Assembly (NCBI RefSeq): GCF_000429985.1
Contig: NZ_KE387015.1
Span: 173,664-237,663 of the forward strand
DNA: 64,000 bases
From: Maridesulfovibrio bastinii DSM 16055
GTDB lineage: Bacteria > Desulfobacterota > Desulfovibrionia > Desulfovibrionales > Desulfovibrionaceae
Direction: 5' to 3'
The position numbers and the translations under genes were made by a program. Of this stretch, positions 55,240-64,000 are shown piece after piece. The number at the start of each line of letters is the position of its first letter. Position 1 is the stretch's first letter. The notes under the pieces were generated by a model. The model was given only the letters and a program-made list of their open reading frames with translations. It had not been told where the DNA came from and made no database searches.

Positions 55240-55289
55240 CATTTGCCATGCCTAGTTGAAACCTTCCAAATCCCACAGGCTCAAATACA

Positions 55290-56528
55290 ATGAAAAGGGT
55301 TGTCGTAACAGGCGTATCAGCCATCTCCCCTATTGGTAACGATATAGATACCAGCTGGAAAAACCTTCTCGAAGGTAAATCCGGTATTGTCCCAGTCAGC
55401 CAGTTTGATGCAACGGAATACAAATCCCGCATTGCCGGGGAAGTTAAGGATTTCGATCCTAAAGAATATATCCCCGCAAAGCAGGTAAAACGCATGGAGC
55501 GTTTCACCCAGTTTGCCGTAGCCACAGCTCAGCAGCTTGTTGAGCAGACAGGAATCAAACTGGAAGGTGATGAATGCAAACGTGCCGGTGTTAATATCGG
55601 TGTTGGTCTCGGCGGTCTTGAAACCATTGAAGGCCAGCACGACAAACTCATGAAGAGCGGACCCAAAAAAATCACTCCGTTCTTCATTCCGATTATTATC
55701 GCCAATATGGCTGCCGGACAGGTATCCATCTTCACCGGGGCCAGAGGACCGAATCTGTGCATCAGCACAGCCTGCGCTTCAGGCACCCATGCCATAGGCA
55801 CAGCATATACAGATATTAAACTTGACCGCGCGGATGTCATGATCTGCGGTGGAGCTGAATCAACGGTAACGCCTCTTGGCTTTGCCGGTTTTACTGCTTT
55901 AAAAGCTCTCTCCACCCGCAATGAAGATCCGACCAAAGCCTCCCGCCCGTTTGATAACGGCCGTGACGGTTTTGTAATGGGTGAAGGATGCGGACTTTTA
56001 CTGCTCGAATCCCTTGATCATGCCCAGAAACGCGGTGCCAAAATACTTGCCGAGGTCGTAGGCTTCGGTGCTTCATCAGATGCTTTCCACATGACTGCTC
56101 CGCCGGAAGACGGCAGCGGAATGGCTCTTGCCATGGAAAACGCTATTCGTGAAGCCGGCATACCTGCCAACGCTGTTGATCACATCAACGCTCACGGAAC
56201 ATCAACCAAACTGAACGATTTCTGTGAGACAACTGCGATCAAATCCGTGTTCGGCGAACATGCAAAGGAAATCGCAATCGCAGCGAACAAGTCTCAGATA
56301 GGTCATCTGCTGGGAGCTGCCGGTGGAGTTGAAGCTGCATTTTCAGTTAAAACTCTTGAAACCGGTATAATCCCCGGAACTATCAACCTGACTGATCCTG
56401 ATCCCGATTGTGATCTTGATTACTGCAAGGAAGGCCCCAGAGAAAAGCAGGCCGAATACGCGCTGAGCAACTCGTTCGGCTTCGGCGGCACAAATGCCTG
56501 CATACTTTTCAAAAAATTTGAGAACTAA
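55290..56528 (+). CDS. fabF: 3-oxoacyl-ACP synthase II FabF
   Basis: Condensing enzyme of chain elongation. Nucleophile Cys162 in [11 protein letters not shown]; the two His residues are in [11 protein letters not shown] and [13 protein letters not shown]. At 412 residues it is normal. The Shine-Dalgarno before ATG 55290 is weak, and the upstream terminator suggests separate or read-through expression. glyA follows after 41 bases. Confidence 0.96.
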   Translation: MKRVVVTGVSAISPIGNDIDTSWKNLLEGKSGIVPVSQFDATEYKSRIAGEVKDFDPKEYIPAKQVKRMERFTQFAVATAQQLVEQTGIKLEGDECKRAGVNIGVGLGGLETIEGQHDKLMKSGPKKITPFFIPIIIANMAAGQVSIFTGARGPNLCISTACASGTHAIGTAYTDIKLDRADVMICGGAESTVTPLGFAGFTALKALSTRNEDPTKASRPFDNGRDGFVMGEGCGLLLLESLDHAQKRGAKILAEVVGFGASSDAFHMTAPPEDGSGMALAMENAIREAGIPANAVDHINAHGTSTKLNDFCETTAIKSVFGEHAKEIAIAANKSQIGHLLGAAGGVEAAFSVKTLETGIIPGTINLTDPDPDCDLDYCKEGPREKQAEYALSNSFGFGGTNACILFKKFEN

Positions 56529-56569
56529 AATTCTTTAAAGGCCAAAACAATACAAATCTGGAGTTCGCC

Positions 56570-57808
56570 ATGGAAGAACTAATGATGAAAGATCCGGCTA
56601 TTGCGGCCGCCATATCCCGCGAAGTCGACCGCCAGATGACCAAACTTGAACTTATCGCTTCGGAAAACTTTACTTCCACTGCGGTTCGTCAGGCCATGGG
56701 CAGTGTAATGACTCATAAATACGCTGAAGGATATCCCGGAAAGCGTTATTACGGCGGGTGCGAATTTGTTGACGTTGCGGAAGACCTTGCCCGTGACAGA
56801 GCAAAAGAACTTTTTGGCGCGAAATACGCCAATGTTCAGCCTCACTCCGGCTCTCAGGCCAATATGGCTGTTTACTTCGCGGCACTCAAGCCCGGAGATA
56901 CAGTTCTCGGTATGGACCTCTCCCACGGCGGACACCTTACACACGGAAGTCCGGTGAACTTCTCCGGTAAACTTTTCAATATAGTTTCCTACGGAGTAGA
57001 TCCGGATACCAAAACCATAAACTATGACAACGTTCTTGAGCTTGCCAAAGAACACAAGCCCAAGATGATCATAGCCGGTGCCAGTGCGTACCCGCGTGTT
57101 ATCGACTTTGCCCGCTTCCGTCAGATTGCTGATGAAGTAGGTGCGGTACTGATGGTAGACATGGCTCACATTGCCGGTCTGATCGCTGCCGGAATTCATC
57201 CTTCCTGCATCGAGCATGCACACTACACCACCACAACCACACACAAAACTCTCAGAGGCCCTCGCGGCGGTATGATCCTTTCTTCCGAAGACAAGGAAAA
57301 ATCTCTGAACTCAAATATATTCCCCGGCATTCAGGGCGGACCGCTCATGCATGTGATTGCTGCAAAAGCTGTTGCTTTCAATGAAGCTCTTTCACCGAGA
57401 TTTGTTGACTATCAGAAACAGGTTGTAGCCAATGCAGGCAAGCTTGCTGAAACACTCATGTCCGCAGGATTCGAGCTTGTTTCCGGTGGAACAGACAACC
57501 ATCTCATGATGGTTGACCTGACCAACAAGGATATCACCGGTAAAGATGCCGAGATAGCACTTGATAAAGCTGGTATCACCGTCAACAAAAACACCATTCC
57601 ATTTGAAACCCGCTCCCCGTTTGTTACTTCCGGAATCCGTATCGGAACTCCGGCCCTGACAACCAGAGGAATGAAAGAAGATGAAATGGTTAAAGTCGGC
57701 GGCTGGATTACCGCAGCTCTGGAGTCTCTTGATAACGAATCCAGACTTGGCGAAATAAGCAAGGAAGTTGCTGCATTTGCACGCGAATTCCCTCTCTTCG
57801 CCTACTAA
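56570..57808 (+). CDS. glyA: Serine hydroxymethyltransferase
   Basis: PLP enzyme that converts serine and tetrahydrofolate to glycine and methylene-tetrahydrofolate. The PLP lysine is K226 in [14 protein letters not shown], and [13 protein letters not shown] with [10 protein letters not shown] are the family start motifs. At 412 residues it is normal. GGAG lies upstream of the ATG. A strong terminator follows at 57855, so fabF-glyA form the end of a unit. Confidence 0.97.
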   Translation: MEELMMKDPAIAAAISREVDRQMTKLELIASENFTSTAVRQAMGSVMTHKYAEGYPGKRYYGGCEFVDVAEDLARDRAKELFGAKYANVQPHSGSQANMAVYFAALKPGDTVLGMDLSHGGHLTHGSPVNFSGKLFNIVSYGVDPDTKTINYDNVLELAKEHKPKMIIAGASAYPRVIDFARFRQIADEVGAVLMVDMAHIAGLIAAGIHPSCIEHAHYTTTTTHKTLRGPRGGMILSSEDKEKSLNSNIFPGIQGGPLMHVIAAKAVAFNEALSPRFVDYQKQVVANAGKLAETLMSAGFELVSGGTDNHLMMVDLTNKDITGKDAEIALDKAGITVNKNTIPFETRSPFVTSGIRIGTPALTTRGMKEDEMVKVGGWITAALESLDNESRLGEISKEVAAFAREFPLFAY

Positions 57809-57854
57809 TTCAGATTCTGAGATCGGCCTGTGGCCGAACATGTTATTGACATAG

Positions 57855-57887
57855 ACGGGTCCGGGGTTTGATCCCCGGACCCGTTTC
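57855..57887 (+). terminator. Strong terminator after glyA
   Basis: ACGGGTCCGGGG, loop TTTGAT, CCCCGGACCCGT, TTTC. A second small hairpin (GGGCAG with CTGCCC) lies at 57898-57919. Confidence 0.9.
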
Positions 57888-57997
57888 AAATTAAATGGGC
57901 AGGTAAAAAAATCTGCCCTTGTTCATGGCTGACATGTATATTGCTTTTCAACAGTCGATAATTGGACTTTAATCAAGCGACAGCTCAGGAGCTTCAA

Positions 57998-58459
57998 ATG
58001 GACAACAGACTTCCATGGCCCGAATATTTCATGCGCATCGCCCACCTTGTGGCGGAAAGAGCCACTTGTATCAGACGTAAAGTCGGTGCGATCGCAGTAA
58101 AGGATAAACGAATTTTAGCAACCGGTTACAACGGTCCGCCATCTGATATTGCCCATTGCGCCGATGTCGGCTGCCTGCGCGAAACTCTTGGAATACCATC
58201 CGGACAGCGCCACGAAATCTGTCGCGGACTGCATGCTGAACAAAATGTAATCATTCAGGGAGCTGTTCACGGTATCAAGCTTCAAGGTGCGGAAATATAC
58301 TGCACAACCCAACCCTGCCTTATCTGCACTAAAATGCTTATTAACGTGGGTGTAAGTGCAATTTACTATTCCGAAAGCTATCCTGACGAACTTGCAGAAA
58401 AAATGTTGGAAGAAGCAAACATAAAGCATGAGCTTCTCAAGATTGACTATGACAAGTGA
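57998..58459 (+). CDS. dCMP deaminase (ComEB type)
   Basis: Zinc deaminase that makes dUMP from dCMP for thymidylate synthesis. The catalytic zinc motif is LHAEQNVI with [19 protein letters not shown] with upstream Cys residues could bind a second zinc. About 153 residues from ATG 57998, eight bases after AGGAG; a TTG 36 bases upstream lacks a site. It overlaps ribD, so the gene leads the riboflavin block. The substrate could also be a related deoxycytidine nucleotide. Confidence 0.9.
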   Translation: MDNRLPWPEYFMRIAHLVAERATCIRRKVGAIAVKDKRILATGYNGPPSDIAHCADVGCLRETLGIPSGQRHEICRGLHAEQNVIIQGAVHGIKLQGAEIYCTTQPCLICTKMLINVGVSAIYYSESYPDELAEKMLEEANIKHELLKIDYDK

Positions 58460-59570
58460 TGAAATTTTCATGGCCCGTGCCGTAGAGCTTGCTGCGCAGG
58501 GACGGGAGCATACCGCCCCCAACCCGTGTGTGGGAGCGGTAATGGTCAGCGACGGTCAAATTGTGGCCGAGGGCTGGCACCACTTCTGCGGGGGACTGCA
58601 TGCCGAGCGGGAATGTATAGCCGATGCCAGAAAAAAAGGCGTCGATATGACAGCCTGCACCATGTATGTGACACTTGAACCCTGCAATCATTACGGAAAA
58701 ACTCCGCCATGTACTCAGGGCATAATAGAAGCAGGCATCCGGCATATAGTTGTAGGAGCCAGAGACCCCAATGCCGTTGCTGCCGGAGGTGTTGAATTCC
58801 TGAGAGAAAAAGGAATCACTGTTCAAACCGGTATTCTTGAAAGAGAATGTCTTGATTTGATATCTGACTTTATTGTCTGGCAGAAAACCGCACGCCCCTA
58901 TTCCATTGTAAAAATGGCTTCCACACTTGACGGACGCATAGCCGGACCGGAGGGAAAACCGGAAGCTGTATCAAGCCCGGAATCATTTGCACAGGTCCAG
59001 AATTTACGGGCTATTGTCGGCGCAATAATAGTCGGGGGCAATACCCTGTATCAGGATAACCCGGGGCTAACCTGCCGCAAGCCGAATCTGCCGGAAGATT
59101 TTATTCAGCCACGCCCGGTATTTGTGACCTCCAGACTACCTGAAGCTGACAGCGAACTCACAGCCATATCCGCGAGATTCAGCGAAACCATTTTCTGGAC
59201 AGATGAAGAAACAGCGTGCTCCAATGCGGCAAAACAGCTGCGTGAAAAAGGAATTGAAGTTACAGGCCTTCCCTATTCTGAAAATGGTCTTAATTTAAAG
59301 ATCGGACTGGAAAAACTCCGCACAGACCACGGAATTTTGCGTACCCTCTGCGAAGGTGGCGGCAAACTGGCCATGAGTCTTGTTTCAGCAGGACTCTGTG
59401 ATGAGCTGGTCTGGTTTCAGGCTCCCAGAATTCTTGGCAACGAAAACGGAGTTCCTGTATTTTCCGGGGGCAAAGCCGGAAGCATGGCTGAGACCGTAAA
59501 TTTTAGAATGTGCAGTTTTGAAAAAAGCGGTCCTGACCTGAAAATAATTTTTAAACCTGAGGATTCTTAA
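58449..59570 (+). CDS. ribD: Riboflavin deaminase/reductase RibD
   Basis: Bifunctional second and third steps of riboflavin synthesis. The N-terminal deaminase has [11 protein letters not shown] and [11 protein letters not shown]; the C-terminal reductase has [12 protein letters not shown] and [14 protein letters not shown] place the start at ATG 58449 ([14 protein letters not shown]); ATG 58428 would add seven residues and gives a 32-base overlap. No good Shine-Dalgarno is seen for either, which suggests coupling to the dCMP deaminase gene. About 373 residues, normal length. ribE starts at the next base after its stop. Confidence 0.95.
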   Translation: MTSDEIFMARAVELAAQGREHTAPNPCVGAVMVSDGQIVAEGWHHFCGGLHAERECIADARKKGVDMTACTMYVTLEPCNHYGKTPPCTQGIIEAGIRHIVVGARDPNAVAAGGVEFLREKGITVQTGILERECLDLISDFIVWQKTARPYSIVKMASTLDGRIAGPEGKPEAVSSPESFAQVQNLRAIVGAIIVGGNTLYQDNPGLTCRKPNLPEDFIQPRPVFVTSRLPEADSELTAISARFSETIFWTDEETACSNAAKQLREKGIEVTGLPYSENGLNLKIGLEKLRTDHGILRTLCEGGGKLAMSLVSAGLCDELVWFQAPRILGNENGVPVFSGGKAGSMAETVNFRMCSFEKSGPDLKIIFKPEDS

Positions 59571-60224
59571 ATGTTCACCGGACTGGTACAGACAATGGGA
59601 CGCGTGGAAAGGATAGAAACGCGCGGAAAGGAAACCAGATTTACCATAGCAACAGATATCAGCGACTATGTTAAAGGCGAATCCATAGCCATAAACGGAG
59701 CCTGCCTGACAGTGGAGACATTCAGTGGCAGTTCCTTCAGTTGTTATGCCAGTGCCGAGACCATTAACCGGACCAACCTGGGCGGTTTAAGACCCGGTTC
59801 CACTGTTAATTGCGAAAGAGCAATGGCTGTAGGAGACAGGCTCGGCGGGCATATTGTCAGCGGGCATGTTGACTGCATTGCAAAAGTTGAATCCATAAGC
59901 AATGCCGGCGAATCCACAATTTACGAAATTTCATTCCCCGAAGAGCAGGGAAAATACGTTGTTGCCAAAGGTTCTGTTGCTCTGGACGGAATAAGCCTGA
60001 CAGTTAATAAATGCGGAAATAATTATCTCAAGGTAAACATAATTCCCGAGACCAGTCAGCAGACAACTATTTCCAAATGGGCTCCCGGCTATGAAATCAA
60101 CATGGAAACCGATGTAATCGGTAAATACGTTTTCAACATGCTTTCAGCATGGAATCCAACAAAAAAAGAGGATGCTGTTAACAGCGGTTTGACCATGGAC
60201 TTTCTCCGTGAGAACGGATTTTAG
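59571..60224 (+). CDS. ribE: Riboflavin synthase alpha subunit
   Basis: Dismutates two dimethylribityllumazine molecules to riboflavin. 217 residues in two homologous beta-barrel halves: MFTGLVQTMGRVERIE starts the first, and GGHIVSGHVDCIAKVES with DGISLTVNKCGNNYL the second. It directly follows ribD without a gap. A 229-base leader-like region separates it from ribBA. Confidence 0.96.
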   Translation: MFTGLVQTMGRVERIETRGKETRFTIATDISDYVKGESIAINGACLTVETFSGSSFSCYASAETINRTNLGGLRPGSTVNCERAMAVGDRLGGHIVSGHVDCIAKVESISNAGESTIYEISFPEEQGKYVVAKGSVALDGISLTVNKCGNNYLKVNIIPETSQQTTISKWAPGYEINMETDVIGKYVFNMLSAWNPTKKEDAVNSGLTMDFLRENGF

Positions 60225-60312
60225 CCTTAAACAGTATGTTTTCATTTTTTTACAAGAATAACTATCTGTATTAATTAATTTTTTACAAGATTGTTTTTCA
60301 GGATTCACCCTT

Positions 60313-60445
60313 TTGACATTTTAATGTAAGAACACATTTCTGACATTAAGTCAGACATGGAAACGGATAAAGACTTAATATGAAATGCGGACTGAAATCC
60401 GCTACTTTGAAATACTTTCTCCGCGTTGCGGAATGAATAAGAGGT
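60313..60445 (+). promoter_or_regulatory. ribBA upstream region with alternating stems
   Basis: TTGACATT (60313) and CTGACATT (60340) are direct repeats. The first lies in the palindrome ACATTTTAATGT, the second in the hairpin TCTGAC-ATTAA-GTCAGA. Then come GCGGA (60387), TCCGC (60398), TCCGC (60420) and GCGGA (60428), which can pair in alternative ways. AGAGGT follows as the ribosome site. No FMN-riboswitch pattern was seen. Confidence 0.4.
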
Positions 60446-60453
60446 AACTATAA

Positions 60454-61677
60454 ATGCCGTTATGCACCATTGAAGAAGCGATAGAGGATCTGCGTGAAGG
60501 CCGGATGGTCATCATGGTCGATGATGAAGACAGGGAAAATGAAGGTGATCTTGTCTGCGCTGCGGAAAAAGTAACCGCTGAAACCATCAACTTCATGGCG
60601 ACACACGGTCGCGGACTGATCTGCCTTGCAATGTCCGGAGAAATGGTGGACAGCCTCCAGCTGCCGCTTATGACCAAACGTAACGAATCCCAGTTCGGCA
60701 CCAATTTCACCCTCTCCATTGAAGCCAGAAACGGTGTTACCACCGGAATCTCCGCTCAGGACAGGGCAACCACCATTCTTGCCGCTGTATCCGAAGAAGC
60801 CAAACCGGAAGACATAGTTACTCCCGGTCACATATTTCCACTGCGTGCCAGAGACGGCGGAGTTCTGGTCAGAGCAGGACAGACCGAAGGCAGTGTAGAC
60901 CTTGCACGTCTTGCCGGGCTGCGTCCTGCCGGAGTCATCTGCGAAATTATGAAAGATGACGGAACCATGGCCCGTATGCCTGACCTCGAAAAATATGCTG
61001 AAAAGCATAACCTCAAAATATGCAGCACTGCTGATCTTATCAGTTACCGCATGAAATTCGGCAAGCATACCGTAACCCGTATTGCCGAAGCCGACCTGCC
61101 GACTAAATACGGTCATTTCAAAGCTGTTGCTTTCCATTCAGACGAAGACAACCGTACCCACATTGCCCTTTGCATGGGAGACATCATCCCCGGAGAATCC
61201 ATCCCCGTACGTGTTCACAGCGAATGCCTGACCGGAGACGTTTTCGGCTCAATGAGATGCGACTGCGGAGATCAGCTTTCAGCAGCAATGTGCATGATCC
61301 ATAATGCCGGTAAGGGTGTTCTCTTATACATGCGTCAGGAAGGCCGGGGTATCGGACTCGGAAATAAAATCAAAGCCTACCACCTTCAGGACCTCGGCTG
61401 CGATACTGTTGAAGCCAACGAAAGACTTGGATTCAAGCCTGACCTGCGCGAATACGGAACCGGAGCACAGATTCTTGTTCAGCTTGGAGTTACCAAAATG
61501 AAACTCATGACCAACAACCCTAAAAAGATTGTCGGTCTGGAAGGATACGGACTTCAGGTAACCGAAAGAATCCCCATTGAAATGGACGCTTGTGCTGTAA
61601 ACCTCGGCTATCTTAAAACCAAAAAAGAAAAAATGGGCCACCTTCTTGATCATCTTGAAGACGGTCTGAAAAAATAA
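60454..61677 (+). CDS. ribBA: Bifunctional RibBA: DHBP synthase and GTP cyclohydrolase II
   Basis: The first enzymes of both riboflavin branches in one 407-residue protein. The N-terminal dihydroxybutanone phosphate synthase has [16 protein letters not shown] (Mg and catalytic acidics) and [11 protein letters not shown]. The C-terminal GTP cyclohydrolase II has [20 protein letters not shown] (zinc Cys residues) and [15 protein letters not shown]. The length is normal for the fusion. The product feeds RibD and RibH next to it. Confidence 0.97.
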   Translation: MPLCTIEEAIEDLREGRMVIMVDDEDRENEGDLVCAAEKVTAETINFMATHGRGLICLAMSGEMVDSLQLPLMTKRNESQFGTNFTLSIEARNGVTTGISAQDRATTILAAVSEEAKPEDIVTPGHIFPLRARDGGVLVRAGQTEGSVDLARLAGLRPAGVICEIMKDDGTMARMPDLEKYAEKHNLKICSTADLISYRMKFGKHTVTRIAEADLPTKYGHFKAVAFHSDEDNRTHIALCMGDIIPGESIPVRVHSECLTGDVFGSMRCDCGDQLSAAMCMIHNAGKGVLLYMRQEGRGIGLGNKIKAYHLQDLGCDTVEANERLGFKPDLREYGTGAQILVQLGVTKMKLMTNNPKKIVGLEGYGLQVTERIPIEMDACAVNLGYLKTKKEKMGHLLDHLEDGLKK

Positions 61678-61691
61678 TTCGGAGCAATATA

Positions 61692-62162
61692 ATGCATCAT
61701 ATTAAAACCATTGAAGGTCAGCTTGACGCTAAAGAACTGAAATTTGCCATTATCGCAGGCCGTTTCAACGATTTTATCGTTGATAAGCTGGTCGGCGGAG
61801 CTGTGGATTATCTTGCACGCCACGGTTGCAGCAAGGACAATCTCACAATTATCAAGGTTCCCGGTGCATTTGAAATGCCCGTAGTTGCTCAGAGACTGGC
61901 TGCCAAAGGTGGATTTGACGGAATAATCTGCTGCGGAGCTGTTATTCGCGGTTCCACCCCCCACTTCGACTTTGTTGCCAACGAATGCGCAAAAGGCATT
62001 GCCCATGTTAGCCTTCAGTACTCCCTGCCTATCGGATTCGGAGTTCTGACTACCGATACTCTCGAACAGGCAATCGAACGTGCCGGTTCCAAGGGTGGTA
62101 ACAAAGGTGTTGAAGCTGCTTCAGCAGTTCTCGAAACCGTCAGGGTTGTTGAACAGATCTAG
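61692..62162 (+). CDS. ribH: 6,7-dimethyl-8-ribityllumazine synthase
   Basis: Condenses the DHBP and pyrimidine products to lumazine, forming an icosahedral or pentameric shell. Motifs: [46 protein letters not shown] and [19 protein letters not shown]. At 156 residues it is normal. 14 bases after ribBA, with GGAG upstream. A strong hairpin follows. Confidence 0.97.
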   Translation: MHHIKTIEGQLDAKELKFAIIAGRFNDFIVDKLVGGAVDYLARHGCSKDNLTIIKVPGAFEMPVVAQRLAAKGGFDGIICCGAVIRGSTPHFDFVANECAKGIAHVSLQYSLPIGFGVLTTDTLEQAIERAGSKGGNKGVEAASAVLETVRVVEQI

Positions 62163-62187
62163 CCTTGAAATATTAAAAAGAATTATA

Positions 62188-62223
62188 CGGAACTGCTGCC
62201 AGCAACTGCCGGCGGCAGTTCCG
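62188..62223. terminator. Strong hairpin after ribH
   Basis: A 16-base stem (CGGAACTGCTGCC... with ...GGCGGCAGTTCCG, one mismatch and one wobble) has a four-base loop AACT. No T run follows, so it may be a terminator of unusual type or an RNA stabiliser. Confidence 0.55.
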
Positions 62224-62402
62224 CTTAAAATATGCAGGATGCCCTTTAAGGAAAATTCCGTTTTAAAGGCAACTGACAAGGCCTAAAATATCTTGAAGCG
62301 AAGCCTTAGTCTGCCCCTTCATGATCAACAGGCCTGAATAAAACAGAAGCAACAACACCGCCATGACCTTATTAAGTCCGCGGTGATATCGTACAATAAG
62401 CC

Positions 62403-62447
62403 CCCCGCTGTACCGGATTTTCGATATTTCCGGATAACGGGGTGTCT
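62403..62447 (+). promoter_or_regulatory. Structured element upstream of nusB
   Basis: In the 359-base gap 62163-62521, CCCCG pairs with CGGGG outside CCGGA and TCCGG. CACCGC and GCGGTG upstream also pair. A T-rich stretch follows. It may be a leader or attenuator of nusB; no conserved RNA family was recognised. Confidence 0.3.
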
Positions 62448-62521
62448 GTTTGTTGTTTAAATAACAATTTAAATGTATCTTAAGTTCCGTACAAACATTT
62501 ATCGGAGCTGGTGAATAATAA

Positions 62522-62983
62522 ATGTCTCAGAATAAAGGTGTACGCAGAAAAGGCCGGATTGTTGCCTTTCAGGTTCTCTACGGTATCAGTTTTGTCCCCC
62601 CTGAAGGTGGCTGGACTCCTGAAAGGATTTATAATCTCAGTCCCGCTGTGTTGCAGGAAACAAACGAAGATGTCGTGACATTTGCACGTCAGATTTTTCT
62701 TGGAACCTGCAAGGATTTGGGCAAGCTGGATGAAACTATTTCAAAATATTCGAAGCACTGGAAACTTGAAAGGATAGCTAAAGTCGAGCTTGCAATTTTA
62801 AGACTTTCAGTTTTCGAGTTGCTGAGCATGCCGGATATCCCGCTTAAAGTCGCGATCAATGAAGGAATAGAGCTGGCCAAAAAATTTGGTGACGGCAACT
62901 CCCGCAATTTTATCAACGGAATACTGGACGCCATCGCCAGAGACATAGACAACGGCAAATTCGGCGACCTCAAGAATTTTTAG
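62522..62983 (+). CDS. nusB: Transcription antitermination factor NusB
   Basis: A 153-residue helical RNA-binding protein that, with NusE (S10), binds boxA in rRNA operons. Family motifs: KGRIVAFQVLYGI, LERIAKVELAILRLSVFELL, PLKVAINEGIELAKKFGDGNS and RNFINGILDAIAR. The usual place of nusB is directly after ribH, as here, but with a 359-base structured gap. leuS follows after 68 bases. Confidence 0.96.
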   Translation: MSQNKGVRRKGRIVAFQVLYGISFVPPEGGWTPERIYNLSPAVLQETNEDVVTFARQIFLGTCKDLGKLDETISKYSKHWKLERIAKVELAILRLSVFELLSMPDIPLKVAINEGIELAKKFGDGNSRNFINGILDAIARDIDNGKFGDLKNF

Positions 62984-63051
62984 AAGACTTCAGGCCGACA
63001 GTATAAAGTAACAGGAACTCCTTATTCGAGGAAAGCTACAAGGGAATTCAA

Positions 63052-64000
63052 ATGGGCTTCGGAAAATACAATCCGGATCAGATTGAAGAAAAATGGCAGA
63101 AAACATGGACCGACAAAGGAACATTCCATGTTGAAACCGATGAATCCAGACCTAAATATTATGTCCTTGAAATGTTTCCCTATCCATCGGGAAAAATTCA
63201 CATGGGACACGTCCGCAACTACTCAATAGGTGACGTTGTCGCCCGTTACAAAAGAATGCAGGGTTTCAACGTCATGCATCCAATGGGTTGGGACGCTTTC
63301 GGTCTGCCCGCAGAAAACGCGGCTATAAAAAACAAAACCCATCCGGCTGAATGGACATACGCAAACATAGATGACATGCGCAGCCAGCTTTCACGGCTCG
63401 GCTTTTCCTATGACTGGAGAAGGGAAATAGCGACCTGCAACCCCAAGTATTATAAGTGGGAGCAGGAATTTATTCTTAAATTTCTTGAAAAGGGTTTGCT
63501 CTACCGCAAAAAATCACCTGTAAACTGGTGCGAGACCTGTCATACAGTTCTTGCCAACGAGCAGGTTGAGGACGGACTCTGCTGGCGTTGTGATACTCCC
63601 GTCGAGCAGAAAGAGCTTGAGCAGTGGTTTATGAGAATCACTGATTATGCTGATGAACTTCTTGAAAGCCTTGAAGACCTCAAAGGTTCCTGGCCTGACA
63701 GGGTTCTTGCCATGCAGAAAAACTGGATAGGCAAGAGCGTTGGTGCTGAGCTTAAATTCGAGATTGAAGGCAGCGAAGAGACCATCAGCGTATTCACCAC
63801 CCGCCCGGATACCCTTTACGGTGCAACTTTCATGAGTGTGGCAGCCGAGCATCCGATGGTTGAAAAACTTATCGAAGGCTACGCTGATGCCGACAAGGTT
63901 CGTGATTTTGTTTACAAAATTACTAACATGGACCGTTTCCTGCGCTCATCAGACGATCTTGAAAAAGAAGGTATTTTCACCGGGGCATACTGTATTAATC
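63052..64000 (+). CDS. leuS: Leucyl-tRNA synthetase, N-terminal part (cut by window end)
   Basis: Class I enzyme that charges tRNA-Leu. ATG 63052 ([16 protein letters not shown]) follows AGGGA. The HIGH motif is [17 protein letters not shown] (H50-H53), followed by [37 protein letters not shown] supplies zinc-type Cys residues, and the editing domain begins near residue 225 with [12 protein letters not shown]. About 316 residues are in the window; the rest (usually over 800 in all) lies outside it. Confidence 0.96.
   Translation, partial: MGFGKYNPDQIEEKWQKTWTDKGTFHVETDESRPKYYVLEMFPYPSGKIHMGHVRNYSIGDVVARYKRMQGFNVMHPMGWDAFGLPAENAAIKNKTHPAEWTYANIDDMRSQLSRLGFSYDWRREIATCNPKYYKWEQEFILKFLEKGLLYRKKSPVNWCETCHTVLANEQVEDGLCWRCDTPVEQKELEQWFMRITDYADELLESLEDLKGSWPDRVLAMQKNWIGKSVGAELKFEIEGSEETISVFTTRPDTLYGATFMSVAAEHPMVEKLIEGYADADKVRDFVYKITNMDRFLRSSDDLEKEGIFTGAYCIN

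Noticed and set aside
57855..57887. tRNA-like T-arm GGGGTTTGATCCCC
   Set aside because: It is the loop of a 12-base terminator stem. No acceptor or anticodon arm surrounds it.
57809..58448. FMN riboswitch upstream of the riboflavin genes
   Set aside because: The conserved RFN blocks (AGGGTGAAATTCC-type and the GGCGGT region) are not found before ribD, ribE or ribBA. The hairpins at 57855 are a terminator.
1..64000. Mobile elements, CRISPR arrays or prophage
   Set aside because: No transposase, integrase, phage structural gene, long direct repeat or regular spacer array was seen. Gene content is core-type.

Overview
ORGANISM. The window looks like a chromosomal core region of a Gram-negative anaerobe. 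The best guess is a Desulfovibrionaceae-type sulfate reducer. This is an inference, because no rRNA or other decisive marker is present. The supports are a complete dcw cluster with a meso-diaminopimelate-type MurE, an outer-membrane style gene set (RlpA, alpha-2-macroglobulin/PbpC, lipoprotein), a double-cubane [8Fe-9S] reductase, a YfhM-PbpC pair, a ZraP-ZraS-ZraR-like sigma-54 system and moderate GC. Almost every gene has a Shine-Dalgarno site, coding density is high, and I see no tRNA, rRNA, IS element, prophage, integron or CRISPR array.

LAYOUT. 1-2804: 3' end of an alpha-2-macroglobulin gene, then pbpC. 2801-5131 (minus): an SRAP/YedK DNA-crosslink protein and, upstream of it, a 535-residue protein that resembles SidJ-type pseudokinases. 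5329-8561: double-cubane reductase, then ribosomal protein S1 (rpsA). 8634-8835: a small gene that appears to be frameshifted. 8888-12616: TauE-type exporter, FxsA, a DUF3089 lipoprotein, RlpA and a small unknown. 12679-21011: RlmD, then a signalling group made of a 1319-residue class I adenylate cyclase-like protein with added HEAT-like and pentapeptide-like modules, an HD-domain hydrolase, a CBS protein and an HD-GYP protein. 21445-38544: the dcw cluster mraZ-rsmH-ftsL-ftsI-murE-murF-mraY-murD-ftsW-murG-murC-murB-ftsQ-ftsA-ftsZ, with mostly overlapping genes and a MraZ-box-like repeat array upstream of mraZ. 38608-40281: radical SAM protein. 40452-45195: a sigma-54 promoter followed by zraP-like, DUF4405, histidine kinase and sigma-54 response regulator genes. 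45466-50311: HDOD protein, NifU-like protein, gltX and ggt. 50442-57808: rpmB (minus), then yceD-rpmF-plsX-fabH-fabG-acpP-fabF and glyA. 57998-62983: dCMP deaminase, ribD, ribE, ribBA, ribH and nusB. 63052-end: 5' part of leuS.

HOW IT WORKS TOGETHER. The dcw cluster makes lipid II and the divisome, while PbpC/alpha-2-macroglobulin and RlpA also act on the envelope. The yceD-rpmF-plsX-fab block couples ribosome and fatty acid genes. The rib genes make riboflavin from GTP and ribulose 5-phosphate. The zra-like module is an envelope or metal stress circuit in which the kinase/regulator pair probably drives the sigma-54 promoter in front of zraP through TTGCAC/GTGCAA upstream sites.

MOST INTERESTING. 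(1) The SidJ-like protein at 3524-5131. (2) The enlarged adenylate cyclase beside an HD hydrolase. (3) The zra-like promoter with its upstream sites and a DUF4405 protein carrying a duplicated cytoplasmic module. (4) The leader of ribBA, with four alternately pairing segments and no FMN riboswitch. (5) The frameshifted small gene after rpsA. Family names come from reading motifs; no search was run.
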